Shown piece by piece: positions 17,321 through 24,968 of a DNA stretch of 47,079 bases; the first letter of the stretch is position 1; each line of letters opens with the position of its first letter. Origin of the DNA: Mycolicibacterium houstonense (GTDB taxonomy: Bacteria > Actinomycetota > Actinomycetes > Mycobacteriales > Mycobacteriaceae); NCBI RefSeq assembly GCF_900078665.2, contig NZ_LT546207.1, positions 1,714,787-1,761,865 on the forward strand. The letters are read 5' to 3'. A model generated the notes under the pieces. The model did no database searches, had not been told where the DNA came from, and saw only the letters and a list, made by a program, of their open reading frames with translations. A program made the position numbers and the translations under genes.

Positions 17321-18426
17321 TGGCAGGACCACTCACCGGACTGCGGGTCGTCGAGATTGCCGGGCTCGCGCCCGCACCGTTCGGCTGCATGATTCTCGCC
17401 GATCTCGGAGCCGAAGTATTGCGTGTCGACCGTGCCACCGCCTCCGATGGACTGACGCCGCCGGCCGGGCCGCTGGATCGCGGCAAATACAGTCTGGCCC
17501 TTGACCTGAAGAAGCCGAGTGACCGCGACCGGCTGTACGCGATCACGGACAACGCCGACGTCTTCGTCGAAGGATTCCGGCCTGGCGTCGCCGAACGCCT
17601 GGGAATCGGCCCCGCCGACATCCGGGACCGCAATCCGCGCATCGTGTATGCGCGGATGACCGGCTGGGGACAGGACGGTCCGCTGGCCCACACCGCCGGG
17701 CACGACATCAACTACATCGCCCTGTCCGGTGTCCTCGATCTGATCGGACGTGCCGACCAACGCCCCATCCCACCTGGCAACATCATCGGCGACTTCGCCG
17801 GTGGCGGAATGCTTCTGGCCCTCGGTGTGATCGCCGCGCTGTACGAGCGGGAACGATCCGGCATCGGACAGGTCATCGACGCGGCAATGGTCGACGGTGC
17901 GGCCCTCTACACGGCGTTCATGCACGGTCTGCATGCCAACGGCCTCTGGAATCAACCGCGGGGCCGCAACATGCTCGACGGCGGTGCACCGTTCTACGAC
18001 ACCTATGAATGCGCAGACGGGCGCCACGTCGCGGTTGGCTGTGTCGAGTACCCGTTCTATCTGCAGATGCTCGAGCGTCTCGGGATCAACGACCCCGATC
18101 TACCGTTCCAGCTCGACACCACCGGATGGGCAGAGCTCAGGCAGCGAATCGGCGCGAAGTTCAAGGAGCGCACCCGCGATGAGTGGGCCCACCACTTTGC
18201 CGACTCCGATGCGTGCGTCACGCCGGTCCTCCCGCCCTGGGAGGCCCACGAACATCCACACAATCGGTCACGGGACGCCTACCTCGACATCGACGGCATC
18301 CGCCAACCTGCGCCGGCGCCGCGATTCAGCCGGACACCGGCCGCCGTTCCCGAACCGCTGTCACCTGAGCCGGCTGACGTTGAACGGCTTCTCCATAGCT
18401 GGGACCGCGAACCCCCTGGTCAGTAG
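17320..18426 (+). CDS. Alpha-methylacyl-CoA racemase (Mcr/AMACR type)
   Basis: Interconverts (2R)- and (2S)-2-methylacyl-CoA so that branched chains can enter beta-oxidation. It belongs to CoA-transferase family III (CaiB/BaiF), but the 368 residues follow M. tuberculosis MCR rather than the transferases. His128 in AGHDINYI, Asp158 in IGDFAGGG and Glu243 in CVEYPF fall two positions from the MCR catalytic set His126, Asp156 and Glu241. GGAPFYDTYECADGRHVAVG is also racemase-like. The start is ATG 17320 (TGATG overlap) or GTG 17317 (GTGA overlap). The end overlaps the convergent flavin-protein gene by 7 nt. Confidence 0.9.
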   Translation: MAGPLTGLRVVEIAGLAPAPFGCMILADLGAEVLRVDRATASDGLTPPAGPLDRGKYSLALDLKKPSDRDRLYAITDNADVFVEGFRPGVAERLGIGPADIRDRNPRIVYARMTGWGQDGPLAHTAGHDINYIALSGVLDLIGRADQRPIPPGNIIGDFAGGGMLLALGVIAALYERERSGIGQVIDAAMVDGAALYTAFMHGLHANGLWNQPRGRNMLDGGAPFYDTYECADGRHVAVGCVEYPFYLQMLERLGINDPDLPFQLDTTGWAELRQRIGAKFKERTRDEWAHHFADSDACVTPVLPPWEAHEHPHNRSRDAYLDIDGIRQPAPAPRFSRTPAAVPEPLSPEPADVERLLHSWDREPPGQ

Positions 18427-19034
18427 AGCATCTTCCGCAGGTTGTCCTCGCGGTAGTACTCGTCGAGCTGCTGTTCGCTCAGGTCGGGTTTGAACGCCTT
18501 GGCCAGCTGCGCGACCGAGGGGACCGCGGTGGGGTTCCACGTTTCCGGCTTCCATGCGTCCGACCGCAGGAACGCCTTGGCGCAGTGGAAGAACACCTCT
18601 TCGATGGCGACCTCCAGTGCCAGGATCGGCCGCTTGCCGTCGACCACGAGTGCGTCGAAATAGTCCGCGTCCGACAGGATTCGGGCGGTCCCGTTGATCC
18701 GCAGCGTGTCGCCGCGGCCGGGGATGAGGAACACGGTGCCGACGTGCGGCTGCTGCAACACGTTGAGGTAACCGTCGACGCGCTTGTTGCCCGGGCGTTC
18801 CGGGATGGCGATCGTGGTGTCGTCGATCACGTGGACGAACCCCGGCGGGTCACCCTTGGGCGAGACGTCGACTCGGCCGTCGCTGTCGGTGGTGGCCACG
18901 AAACACAGCGGGGAAGCCGCCAGCCAGTCCTGCTGTACCGGGGACAGCCGGGCCGTCACCTTGTTGGCGACGTACTTGTTCGGCTCTCCGACGATGGCAC
19001 GCAGTTGCTCCACGGTGGTGACTTCTTGACCCAT
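18420..19034 (-). CDS. Pyridoxamine 5'-phosphate oxidase-like flavoprotein
   Basis: A predicted FMN- or F420-binding split-barrel protein of 204 residues; the reaction is unknown. The core is recognised from PLCFVATTDSDGRVDVSPKG (residues 42-61) and the strand after PGNKRVDGYLNVL, followed by FLIPGRGDTLRINGTARI. The C-terminal 60 residues are helical. It resembles a mycobacterial PPOX subgroup of about 200 residues. The gene is convergent with the racemase gene and overlaps its end by 7 nt. It is in the same direction as menE but separate from it by position (downstream). No function in menaquinone synthesis is implied. Confidence 0.83.
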   Translation of the reverse strand: MGQEVTTVEQLRAIVGEPNKYVANKVTARLSPVQQDWLAASPLCFVATTDSDGRVDVSPKGDPPGFVHVIDDTTIAIPERPGNKRVDGYLNVLQQPHVGTVFLIPGRGDTLRINGTARILSDADYFDALVVDGKRPILALEVAIEEVFFHCAKAFLRSDAWKPETWNPTAVPSVAQLAKAFKPDLSEQQLDEYYREDNLRKMLY

Positions 19035-19104
19035 GCCTCCATGATGCCCAACCCGCAGGCGTGCCCGCATCCGCTTTCTGGTGCGTCTTGCCGACGGCGC
19101 AGCC

Positions 19105-20145
19105 TCAGCCCGCGTATCGGACGGCCAGCTCGCGGCGGTCGAGCTTGCCGATGCCGCGGCGCGGCAACTCCTCGACGATGTGCACCTCCCGCGGCGCCGC
19201 GGTGGCATCCAGGGTCTGGGCCACCCAGGCCCGTAGTTCGGCCACATCGGGGGCCGGCGAATCCGGGGCCAGAACGAGGGCGGCCACCACCCGCTGCCCG
19301 AGCCGTTCGTCGGGGACCCCGAACACCGCGCACTCGGCGATCGCCGGATGGCTCGCCAACGCCGATTCCACCAGCTGGGGGAGCACCGTCAGCCCGCCGG
19401 TGCTGACCGCGTCGTCGACGCGTCCCAGCACCCGCAACACGCCCGAATCATCCATCGTGCCAAGGTCATCGGTGCGGAACCAGCCCGGGTCGGCGAACGG
19501 GTCCGGCGTGACCGGGTTGCGGTATCCCTTCGCCACGGTGGCACCGCCCAGCACGATCCGCGAATCGTCGATGCGTACCTTCACTCCGTCTAGGGCGACG
19601 CCGTCGTACACGCATCCGCCCGCGGTCTCGCTCATGCCGTAGGTGCGTACCACGTTCACCCCGGCGGCCCGTGCGCGTTCGGCGACTCCGGCCGGCATCG
19701 GCCCGCCGCCGATCAGCACGGCGTCCAGGTCGGCCAGCGCCGCGGCGGCATCCGGGTCGCGCAAGGACTTGTCCAGCTGGACCGCCACCAGCGAGGCGTA
19801 GCGCCGACCAGCGCCCAAATCGGCTACCGCAGAGGGCAACTCGTGCGGATCGAACGACGCCGGGAGGCTGACGGGTGTGGTGCCGGCCAGTGCGCTGCGC
19901 ACCAGGACCTGCAGGCCGGCGATGTGGTACGCGGGCAGGGCCAGCAGCCAGCGACCGGTACCGCCCAACCGCGCATGGGTGGATTCGGCGCTGGCCCGCA
20001 ACGCGTCCGCGGTCAACATCGCGCCCTTGGGCCGGCCCGTGGTGCCCGAGGTCGAGACCACCACCGCGACGTCGTCGTCGACCTCCTCTCCGGTGCGCAA
20101 AGTGCTTGTCAACAGCGAACTTTGGCGTTCGTCATCGGCAGGCAC
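19105..20145 (-). CDS. menE: o-Succinylbenzoate-CoA ligase MenE (start uncertain)
   Basis: Activates o-succinylbenzoate with ATP and CoA in menaquinone synthesis. The ANL motifs are present: P-loop STSGTTGRPKGAML near residue 32 of the GTG-20145 reading, RTYGMSETAGG near 166, and the C-terminal GIGKLDRRE with the catalytic lysine. From GTG 20145 the protein has 346 residues, which is short. The frame stays open upstream to 20244, and that stretch (AVLRPVPVGSATDDLLTILD, then LPVPADD) looks like a real MenE N-terminus, giving about 379 residues. No ATG, GTG or TTG occurs there. An ATA at 20244 overlaps the TAG of the upstream DUF3349 gene. Gene order matches Rv0542c. Confidence 0.9.
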   Translation of the reverse strand: MPADDERQSSLLTSTLRTGEEVDDDVAVVVSTSGTTGRPKGAMLTADALRASAESTHARLGGTGRWLLALPAYHIAGLQVLVRSALAGTTPVSLPASFDPHELPSAVADLGAGRRYASLVAVQLDKSLRDPDAAAALADLDAVLIGGGPMPAGVAERARAAGVNVVRTYGMSETAGGCVYDGVALDGVKVRIDDSRIVLGGATVAKGYRNPVTPDPFADPGWFRTDDLGTMDDSGVLRVLGRVDDAVSTGGLTVLPQLVESALASHPAIAECAVFGVPDERLGQRVVAALVLAPDSPAPDVAELRAWVAQTLDATAAPREVHIVEELPRRGIGKLDRRELAVRYAG

Positions 20146-20240
20146 CGGCAGAATCGCCGACTCGTGGCCGGTCAGGAGACCGTCGAGGATCGTCAGGAGA
20201 TCGTCGGTGGCGGAACCGACGGGGACGGGGCGCAGGACGG

Positions 20241-20579
20241 CTATTGCTGGCTCCCTGGTTCATCGGGGGTATCCCCGTCGCCGGCTTCCTCGCCGTCGCG
20301 CGGATCGTCGAGTGGCCAGCCCTTGGCCGCCAAGCGCTCACGCACCCGCTCGACATCCTCGGCGCGGGGGAGTTCGTCGGTGATCTGGGTGATCAGGACC
20401 CCGATGTCGATGTGATCGAAGTCACCGCGTTCGATGAGATCTCGTGCGACGGCCTTGACTTCGTCGTTGGTCAGCCGACGGGTCAGCAGCGCCAACAGTG
20501 GCACCCGGTCCGGCCCCGGCACTCCTTCGGGGTACCCGGCGTTCAGCCAGGCCGCGATCTTGGCGAGAAATGCGTTCAC
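20241..20579 (-). CDS. DUF3349 protein (Rv0543c-like)
   Basis: A helical protein of 112 residues of unknown function, matching the mycobacterial DUF3349 family by the segments NAGYPEGVP (residues 14-22), LLALLTRRLTNDEV (28-41) and RLAAKGWPL near 88. The C-terminal tail is acidic and disordered-looking. The GTG at 20579 is preceded by AGGAG at 8 nt. It is directly upstream of menE, and its TAG overlaps the extended menE frame. A clear paralogue lies at 22438-22746 beyond pitA. In M. tuberculosis a single copy (Rv0543c) sits between menE and the pitA operon. Confidence 0.85.
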   Translation of the reverse strand: MNAFLAKIAAWLNAGYPEGVPGPDRVPLLALLTRRLTNDEVKAVARDLIERGDFDHIDIGVLITQITDELPRAEDVERVRERLAAKGWPLDDPRDGEEAGDGDTPDEPGSQQ

Positions 20580-20743
20580 TGCGTCTACTCCTGATGGTGC
20601 ACCCGAGTGAGGTTCCCGGTCATGCGACGGTGACCTGGAAGACGGCATCGATGGTAATGCTGTCCGCCGACTCTGGCCCGCAGTGAACTTATCGGCCGCG
20701 CAGGGATCGGCAAATGGTCCTGGCCAACAATGTGGGTTGCCAA

Positions 20744-20761
20744 GATGAACACTGGATGAAC
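20744..20761. promoter_or_regulatory. PHO-box-like direct repeat upstream of pitA
   Basis: GATGAAC-ACTG-GATGAAC. On the minus strand this reads as two GTTCATC units spaced 11 nt, the arrangement of actinobacterial PHO boxes (GTTCACC-like units bound by RegX3/PhoP). It ends 84 bp before the pitA start. The second unit is also part of a small palindrome, GGATGA-AC-TCATCC (20754-20767), so another regulator is possible. Confidence 0.45.
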
Positions 20762-20845
20762 TCATCCGCAGCGTATCCGAATTGCCTGTTCACAGGGGTG
20801 GTTTCGGCTGGTCAAAATCGCCTGCGGTCCGACAGAATTACCGCC

Positions 20846-22114
20846 ATGAGCGCTGAGCTGATCGTCCTGGTGCTGTTGATAGCAACGGCACTGGCTTTTG
20901 ACTTCACAAACGGCTTTCACGACACCGGCAACGCCATGGCCACCTCGATCGCCACCCGCGCTCTCAAGCCCAAGACGGCGGTGCTGCTGGCCGGTGTGCT
21001 GAACCTGGTCGGCGCGTTCCTCTCGGTGGAGGTCGCCATCACGGTCACGAGCTCGGTGCTCAAGATCCAGGATTCCAAGTCTGGGGCGTTGATCCCGTCG
21101 ATCGACCCCTCCACCGGGCTGACGATCATCTTCGCCGGTCTGATCGGCGGCATCCTGTGGAACCTGCTGACGTGGCTGTTCGGCATCCCGTCGAGTTCCT
21201 CGCACGCACTGTTCGGCGGACTGATCGGCGCCGGCCTGGCCGCGATCGGCCTGGCCGGGGTGAACTGGTCCGGCGTCACCCAGAAGGTGCTCATCCCCGC
21301 GGTCGCCGCTCCGGTGATCGCGTGCCTGGTGGCCGCCTGCGGAACCTGGCTGGTCTACCGGATCACCCGCAACGTCGCGCAGAAGCGTCGCGAGGCCGGC
21401 TTCCGCTGGGGGCAGATCGCCACCGCATCGCTCGTCGCGCTCTCGCACGGAACCAACGACGCGCAGAAGACCATGGGCGTCATCGCGCTCGCGCTGATCA
21501 CCACCGGCCACCTCAGCGGGGACGTCAAGAACAACGGTCTGCCGTTCTGGATCATCGCCTCCTGCGCCTTGGCCATCGGCCTGGGCACCTACATCGGTGG
21601 CTGGCGGGTCATCCGCACCCTGGGCAAGGGCCTCGTCGAGATCGAGTCCCCGCAGGGCCTGGCCGCCGAGGCGTCGTCGGCCGCGATCATCCTGAGCTCC
21701 AGCGCCGCCGGCATGGCCCTGTCCACCACCCACGTCGCGACCGGCTCGATCCTGGGCAGCGGTGTCGGCAAGCCCGGCGCCGAGGTGCGCTGGGCGGTCG
21801 CCGGCCGCATGGCCGTGGCCTGGCTGATCACCCTGCCGGCCGCAGGCCTGGTGGGCGCCCTGGCGTTCTGGCTGTCGCACGGTATCGAGGCACTGACCTC
21901 CTCGGCGCTGGCCGGTGACGGGGTGATCTTCCTGCTGCTGGTCGGCCTGTCCGCCTACATGTGGTGGCGCGCCCAGCAGCAGAAGGTGGACCACAGCAAC
22001 GTCAACGCCGATTGGGACCACTCCACCAACTCGGTGGTGCCCGCCGAACTGCGCGAGGCGACCAAGCCCGGCGCCGACAACCCCGACAACAAGCCCAACA
22101 AGGCCGCGGTCTGA
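20846..22114 (+). CDS. pitA: Low-affinity inorganic phosphate transporter PitA
   Basis: An integral-membrane phosphate/metal-phosphate:proton symporter of the Pit family, 422 residues from ATG 20846. The two family signatures, one in each inverted half, are visible: GFHDTGNAMATSIATRALKP (residues 23-42) and ALSHGTNDAQKTMGVIAL near 198. About ten hydrophobic helices follow the usual Pit pattern. The C-terminal 45 residues are hydrophilic and Asn/Pro-rich. It starts a plus-strand operon with the small membrane protein and a DUF3349 paralogue. In M. tuberculosis pitA (Rv0545c) reads in the same direction as menE; here it is opposite. A PHO-box-like repeat lies upstream. Confidence 0.92.
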   Translation: MSAELIVLVLLIATALAFDFTNGFHDTGNAMATSIATRALKPKTAVLLAGVLNLVGAFLSVEVAITVTSSVLKIQDSKSGALIPSIDPSTGLTIIFAGLIGGILWNLLTWLFGIPSSSSHALFGGLIGAGLAAIGLAGVNWSGVTQKVLIPAVAAPVIACLVAACGTWLVYRITRNVAQKRREAGFRWGQIATASLVALSHGTNDAQKTMGVIALALITTGHLSGDVKNNGLPFWIIASCALAIGLGTYIGGWRVIRTLGKGLVEIESPQGLAAEASSAAIILSSSAAGMALSTTHVATGSILGSGVGKPGAEVRWAVAGRMAVAWLITLPAAGLVGALAFWLSHGIEALTSSALAGDGVIFLLLVGLSAYMWWRAQQQKVDHSNVNADWDHSTNSVVPAELREATKPGADNPDNKPNKAAV

Positions 22115-22142
22115 CCACGTTCAGCGGACACAAGGAATCGCA

Positions 22143-22427
22143 ATGACTTATCTGGAAGCCATTTTCAAGGTGCTCGTGGTCGGATTGATCCTCGGCGCCG
22201 GTCTGCCCGCGGTGTTCGCCGCCGGACTGGTGGCGTACTCGAACGGCAGTGGCGGCACCAACGCCGACGGCACCACCCATGCCCCCAACCCGGCGCTGAA
22301 GTTTCTCGGCATGGCGCTGTTCGTGTTGGTGGCGTTCGTGATCCTGGTGGCCATCGCGTGGATCACGCGGACGACGATCATCCACCACACCGGCGTCGAC
22401 CTGTTCCCGTTCCTGCCCAAGAAGTGA
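22143..22427 (+). CDS. Small two-helix membrane protein (Rv0544c-like)
   Basis: A protein of 94 residues with two predicted transmembrane helices (about residues 8-30 and 55-76), a Gly/Thr-rich loop between them and a short C-terminal tail ending in two lysines. It is the counterpart by size and position of Rv0544c, which lies beside pitA in M. tuberculosis. An AAGGA motif precedes the ATG. It follows pitA by 28 nt and precedes the DUF3349 paralogue by 10 nt, so it is probably co-transcribed with both. A role as an accessory subunit of phosphate uptake is possible but untested. Confidence 0.82.
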   Translation: MTYLEAIFKVLVVGLILGAGLPAVFAAGLVAYSNGSGGTNADGTTHAPNPALKFLGMALFVLVAFVILVAIAWITRTTIIHHTGVDLFPFLPKK

Positions 22428-22437
22428 GTTTGACCGC

Positions 22438-22746
22438 GTGACCGAATCGACGAGCTTCCTGGACAACGTGCTGAGCTGGCTGCGTGCCGGCTACCCCGAA
22501 GGCGTGCCGCACACCGACCAGTTCGCCCTGCTGGCGCTGCTGACCCGGTCGCTGACCGAGGACGAGGTGGTCCAGGCCACCCACAACATCCTGCGGTCGA
22601 GCACCGGGGACAGCCCGGTCACCGATGACGAGATCCGGGCCGCGGTGCAGGACATCATCGACAAGGAACCCAACCCCGAGGAGATCCATCAGGTCGCCGC
22701 GCGACTGGCCTCGGTGGGCTGGCCCCTGGCCACCCCGGCGCGCTGA
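22438..22746 (+). CDS. DUF3349 protein, second paralogue
   Basis: A protein of 102 residues from GTG 22438, of unknown function. It aligns through its length with the 112-residue DUF3349 protein at 20241-20579, sharing AGYPEGVP, LLALLTR.LT.DEV and RLA..GWPL, but lacks the acidic tail. It is the third gene of the pitA operon. Two family members flank pitA on opposite strands here, whereas the M. tuberculosis locus has one. This is consistent with duplication accompanied by inversion of the pitA segment. Confidence 0.83.
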   Translation: MTESTSFLDNVLSWLRAGYPEGVPHTDQFALLALLTRSLTEDEVVQATHNILRSSTGDSPVTDDEIRAAVQDIIDKEPNPEEIHQVAARLASVGWPLATPAR

Positions 22747-22761
22747 GGTTGGAACCCGGCT

Positions 22762-22822
22762 GTTGACTTTGAACCCACGCACACCGCTACTCGCACAAGT
22801 GCAGCGTCAGTTCTAAGTCAAC
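22762..22822. terminator. Hairpin between convergent DUF3349 and glyoxalase genes
   Basis: GTTGACTTTGAAC (22762-22774) pairs with GTTCTAAGTCAAC (22810-22822) with one mismatch in 13. A smaller hairpin, GCAC-AA-GTGC, lies inside. It is placed between two convergent genes and overlaps the last codons of the glyoxalase gene. It is a probable bidirectional terminator. Confidence 0.5.
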
Positions 22823-23198
22823 GCATGTCCCGGCGCAGCGGGTGCGTCTCGGGTACCTGCACGAAAATCAGGGTGATGCCGTCGGGGTCGGTCACGTGCA
22901 TCTCGTGCAGCCCCCACGGTTCCTGCGTCGCGGCCCGGGCGATCGCCACCCCGCGGCTTTCGAGTTCGGCCTGGGTGGCGTAGACGTCACGCACCTGCAG
23001 CCACAGTGCTCCGGGGAATGTCCCGGATTCGGTGGGGCTGTGATGGCCCGCCAGCTCGATCAGCGACTGCCCGGCGTAAAAGACTGTGCCTGCACCGTAT
23101 TCACGGGCGATGGCCAGGCCGATCCCGTCCCGGTAGAACTCCACCGACTTCGGGTAATCGACCGGCCGGATCAGCATCCGGCTGGCCAGGATCTCCAT
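22818..23198 (-). CDS. VOC/glyoxalase-bleomycin resistance superfamily protein (Rv0546c-like)
   Basis: A small VOC-fold protein of 126 residues. Two beta-alpha-beta-beta-beta modules are recognisable: the first from ASRMLIRPVDYPKSVEFYRD (residues 5-24) to QSLIELAGH, and the second from GALWLQVRDVYATQAELESR to LHEMHVTDPDGITLIFVQVP. The Glu in LIEL and the His/Glu in LHEMHVTDPDG are candidate metal ligands. The reaction is unknown; glyoxalase I, dioxygenase and resistance proteins share the fold. By order it corresponds to Rv0546c. It is convergent with the pitA operon. Confidence 0.85.
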   Translation of the reverse strand: MEILASRMLIRPVDYPKSVEFYRDGIGLAIAREYGAGTVFYAGQSLIELAGHHSPTESGTFPGALWLQVRDVYATQAELESRGVAIARAATQEPWGLHEMHVTDPDGITLIFVQVPETHPLRRDMR

Positions 23199-23246
23199 AG
23201 CCCTTGTCTACCACCGTCGGGTCGCCGCGCGAATCCGCGACACGGG

Positions 23247-24089
23247 TCAGCGCCGTGATTGGTTCAGGTACGCGCTCAGTGTCCGATTTGCCAGGGCGTC
23301 ATCGAGGCCGAGCTCGAAGCGAGGTTTGTCCGCGTCGGTCGACCAGGCGTGGTGGTCTTCCAGCAATGAGACGGTGCCGAGCACCAGACGCTCGGCGGCA
23401 GCCGCGATGTCATCGGAGTGAGAAGTGTCGCCCGAAAGGCCGAGGCAGCGCAGGAAATCCTCCCGATAACCCTGTGGTGCAACAGGAAATGACACGGCGG
23501 CGTCGAGGGCCGCCCGCGCGCTGGTTATCGGATCGGCCGGATGGCCGGGATTGACCACTGCCAGCACCGAGGGGCACAGCTGTGCGGCCGCCCGGGCGGC
23601 CAGCCGGACGCCCAACTCGTCACCCGCTCTGCGGGCATTGCGCAGCTTGCCAAGGTCGGAGAAGAAGTCCTCCAGTTCGGGGTCGCCGGCAGGACGGTGG
23701 AGCCCGGTGCCGCCATACCGCTCCGCCTCCTGCGGATCCTCCGCCCACAGCAAGCGGAACACCTCAAGTACTGCGAAGCCAAACGACCATTCCGCCGGTT
23801 CCTCGGCCTCATCCCACCACACGTCGTGAGGATGAACCGCTACCGAAACATGATGCAAGCGACCACCTTCGCCGTCGAACCATGCGGCATAACTGCTTTC
23901 GTCGGTGCCACTCACCAAGACATCCAGGTCGATATCGCTGTACGGTCCGGCGTCGCCGCGGACCAGGCTGCCCTTGAGGAGGATGGCCCGGGTGCCTGGG
24001 TAGTCGCGTCGAATGCGAACGACCGCGCGCCCGACGACGGCCTCGATTGCCGGATCGTACGAAGCGTGCTCGGGCATGGGCCTCCCCAT
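23247..24089 (-). CDS. Nucleotidyltransferase-fold protein
   Basis: Residues 33-60 carry the NTP-transferase signature: ILLKGSLVRGDAGPYSDIDL, with the Gly-Ser and Asp-x-Asp metal ligands of the polymerase-beta/aminoglycoside nucleotidyltransferase superfamily. The remaining 220 residues are helical and resemble the substrate half of kanamycin- or lincosamide-type nucleotidyltransferases. The substrate is unknown; nucleotidylation of a small molecule or a protein are both possible. The ATG at 24089 overlaps the TGA of the NUDIX-GNAT gene (TGATG), so the two are co-translated. ATG 24077 is an alternative start. Confidence 0.78.
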   Translation of the reverse strand: MGRPMPEHASYDPAIEAVVGRAVVRIRRDYPGTRAILLKGSLVRGDAGPYSDIDLDVLVSGTDESSYAAWFDGEGGRLHHVSVAVHPHDVWWDEAEEPAEWSFGFAVLEVFRLLWAEDPQEAERYGGTGLHRPAGDPELEDFFSDLGKLRNARRAGDELGVRLAARAAAQLCPSVLAVVNPGHPADPITSARAALDAAVSFPVAPQGYREDFLRCLGLSGDTSHSDDIAAAAERLVLGTVSLLEDHHAWSTDADKPRFELGLDDALANRTLSAYLNQSRR

Positions 24090-24943
24090 CAGGAGCTCTC
24101 TATCTCACGGCAGAACCGGTGCATGCCGTCGTCGTCGAGGCCCTCGTGGCGCCAGCCGATCGCGGAGAAGAAACTGAACGCGGCGGGATTGTCCACGTCG
24201 ACGTACGCGATCCAACACTTCGCCGCGGGATGCCCAGCCCAGGCCAGCGTCGCGGTGACAGCCTCCCGCCCGATGCCGGAACGCCGAAGTCGCGGGTTGA
24301 CCGCGAGATCGGTGATCGTATGCTCATCGCTCGATCGATCCCACACACATCCCACCAGTGCCGCTGGTTGGCCTTCGTTGTCCTCGACGACGAGTTCCAC
24401 GCCGCCGTGGTCGGAGAGAACATGCTCCAGCCACTCGTCATCGATCGGCCCCAACTGGTCATCAAGCTCGGCGTCGCGGAACCACTCAGATATCCAATGC
24501 CAATCGGAGCGCACCATCGGCCGGACGTGAAACCGTTTCTCGAACAACGCCGCGAGATGCGGCAGCGCAACACGTGTCGCCGTGGTCAGCGGCTCGGGGA
24601 GTCGGCGAAGGGGGAACCAACCCCACTCGGCGTGCTTGTCGGGCTCGACGATCCTCGGTTCCCCGCTGAACTGCCGCGCCAGGTAGACCGGAGCCACCCA
24701 GTGTTCGGGCTTGACGGGGTCGATCTGATCGACGACACACAGCAGCTCGACGGTTTCCAGTTCGATGCCGAGTTCTTCGCCAATCTCGCGAACCACCGCC
24801 GCCTGGACCGGCTCCAGCCAGTCCACTTTCCCGCCAGGGAGTCCCCAGTGGCCGGCCTCCGGGTCACAACGACGCCGAACCAGCAGCAGGGCACCGTCTC
24901 GCATGATCGCCGCCCCGCAGCCCAACCGTGGTTCCTGGGTCAT
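24089..24943 (-). CDS. NUDIX hydrolase fused to GNAT acetyltransferase
   Basis: A two-domain protein of 284 residues. Residues 1-140 form a NUDIX domain with a complete box, G-x5-E-x7-REIGEELG (about residues 38-60), which hydrolyses nucleoside diphosphates linked to another group; the opening GLPGGKVDW is typical. Residues 145-284 form a GNAT domain with the acetyl-CoA loop ITDLAVNPRLRRSGIGREAV near residue 215. The single reading frame is uninterrupted, so the fusion is real in this sequence. It is coupled to the nucleotidyltransferase gene, suggesting the pair acts on one nucleotide-linked or acylated small molecule. The substrate is not recognisable. Confidence 0.85.
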   Translation of the reverse strand: MTQEPRLGCGAAIMRDGALLLVRRRCDPEAGHWGLPGGKVDWLEPVQAAVVREIGEELGIELETVELLCVVDQIDPVKPEHWVAPVYLARQFSGEPRIVEPDKHAEWGWFPLRRLPEPLTTATRVALPHLAALFEKRFHVRPMVRSDWHWISEWFRDAELDDQLGPIDDEWLEHVLSDHGGVELVVEDNEGQPAALVGCVWDRSSDEHTITDLAVNPRLRRSGIGREAVTATLAWAGHPAAKCWIAYVDVDNPAAFSFFSAIGWRHEGLDDDGMHRFCREIESS

Positions 24944-24968
24944 TCGGTATCTGTATCTCCATCACGTG

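Noticed and set aside
17317..18426. Annotation of the racemase gene as a generic CaiB/BaiF CoA-transferase
   Set aside because: The His/Asp/Glu set of alpha-methylacyl-CoA racemase and the overall sequence match to Mtb MCR favour racemase. The transferase label describes only the family.
23199..23246. Short dyad GTCGC...GCGAC between the glyoxalase and nucleotidyltransferase genes
   Set aside because: The arms are only 5 bp and the region is very GC-rich, so it is expected by chance.
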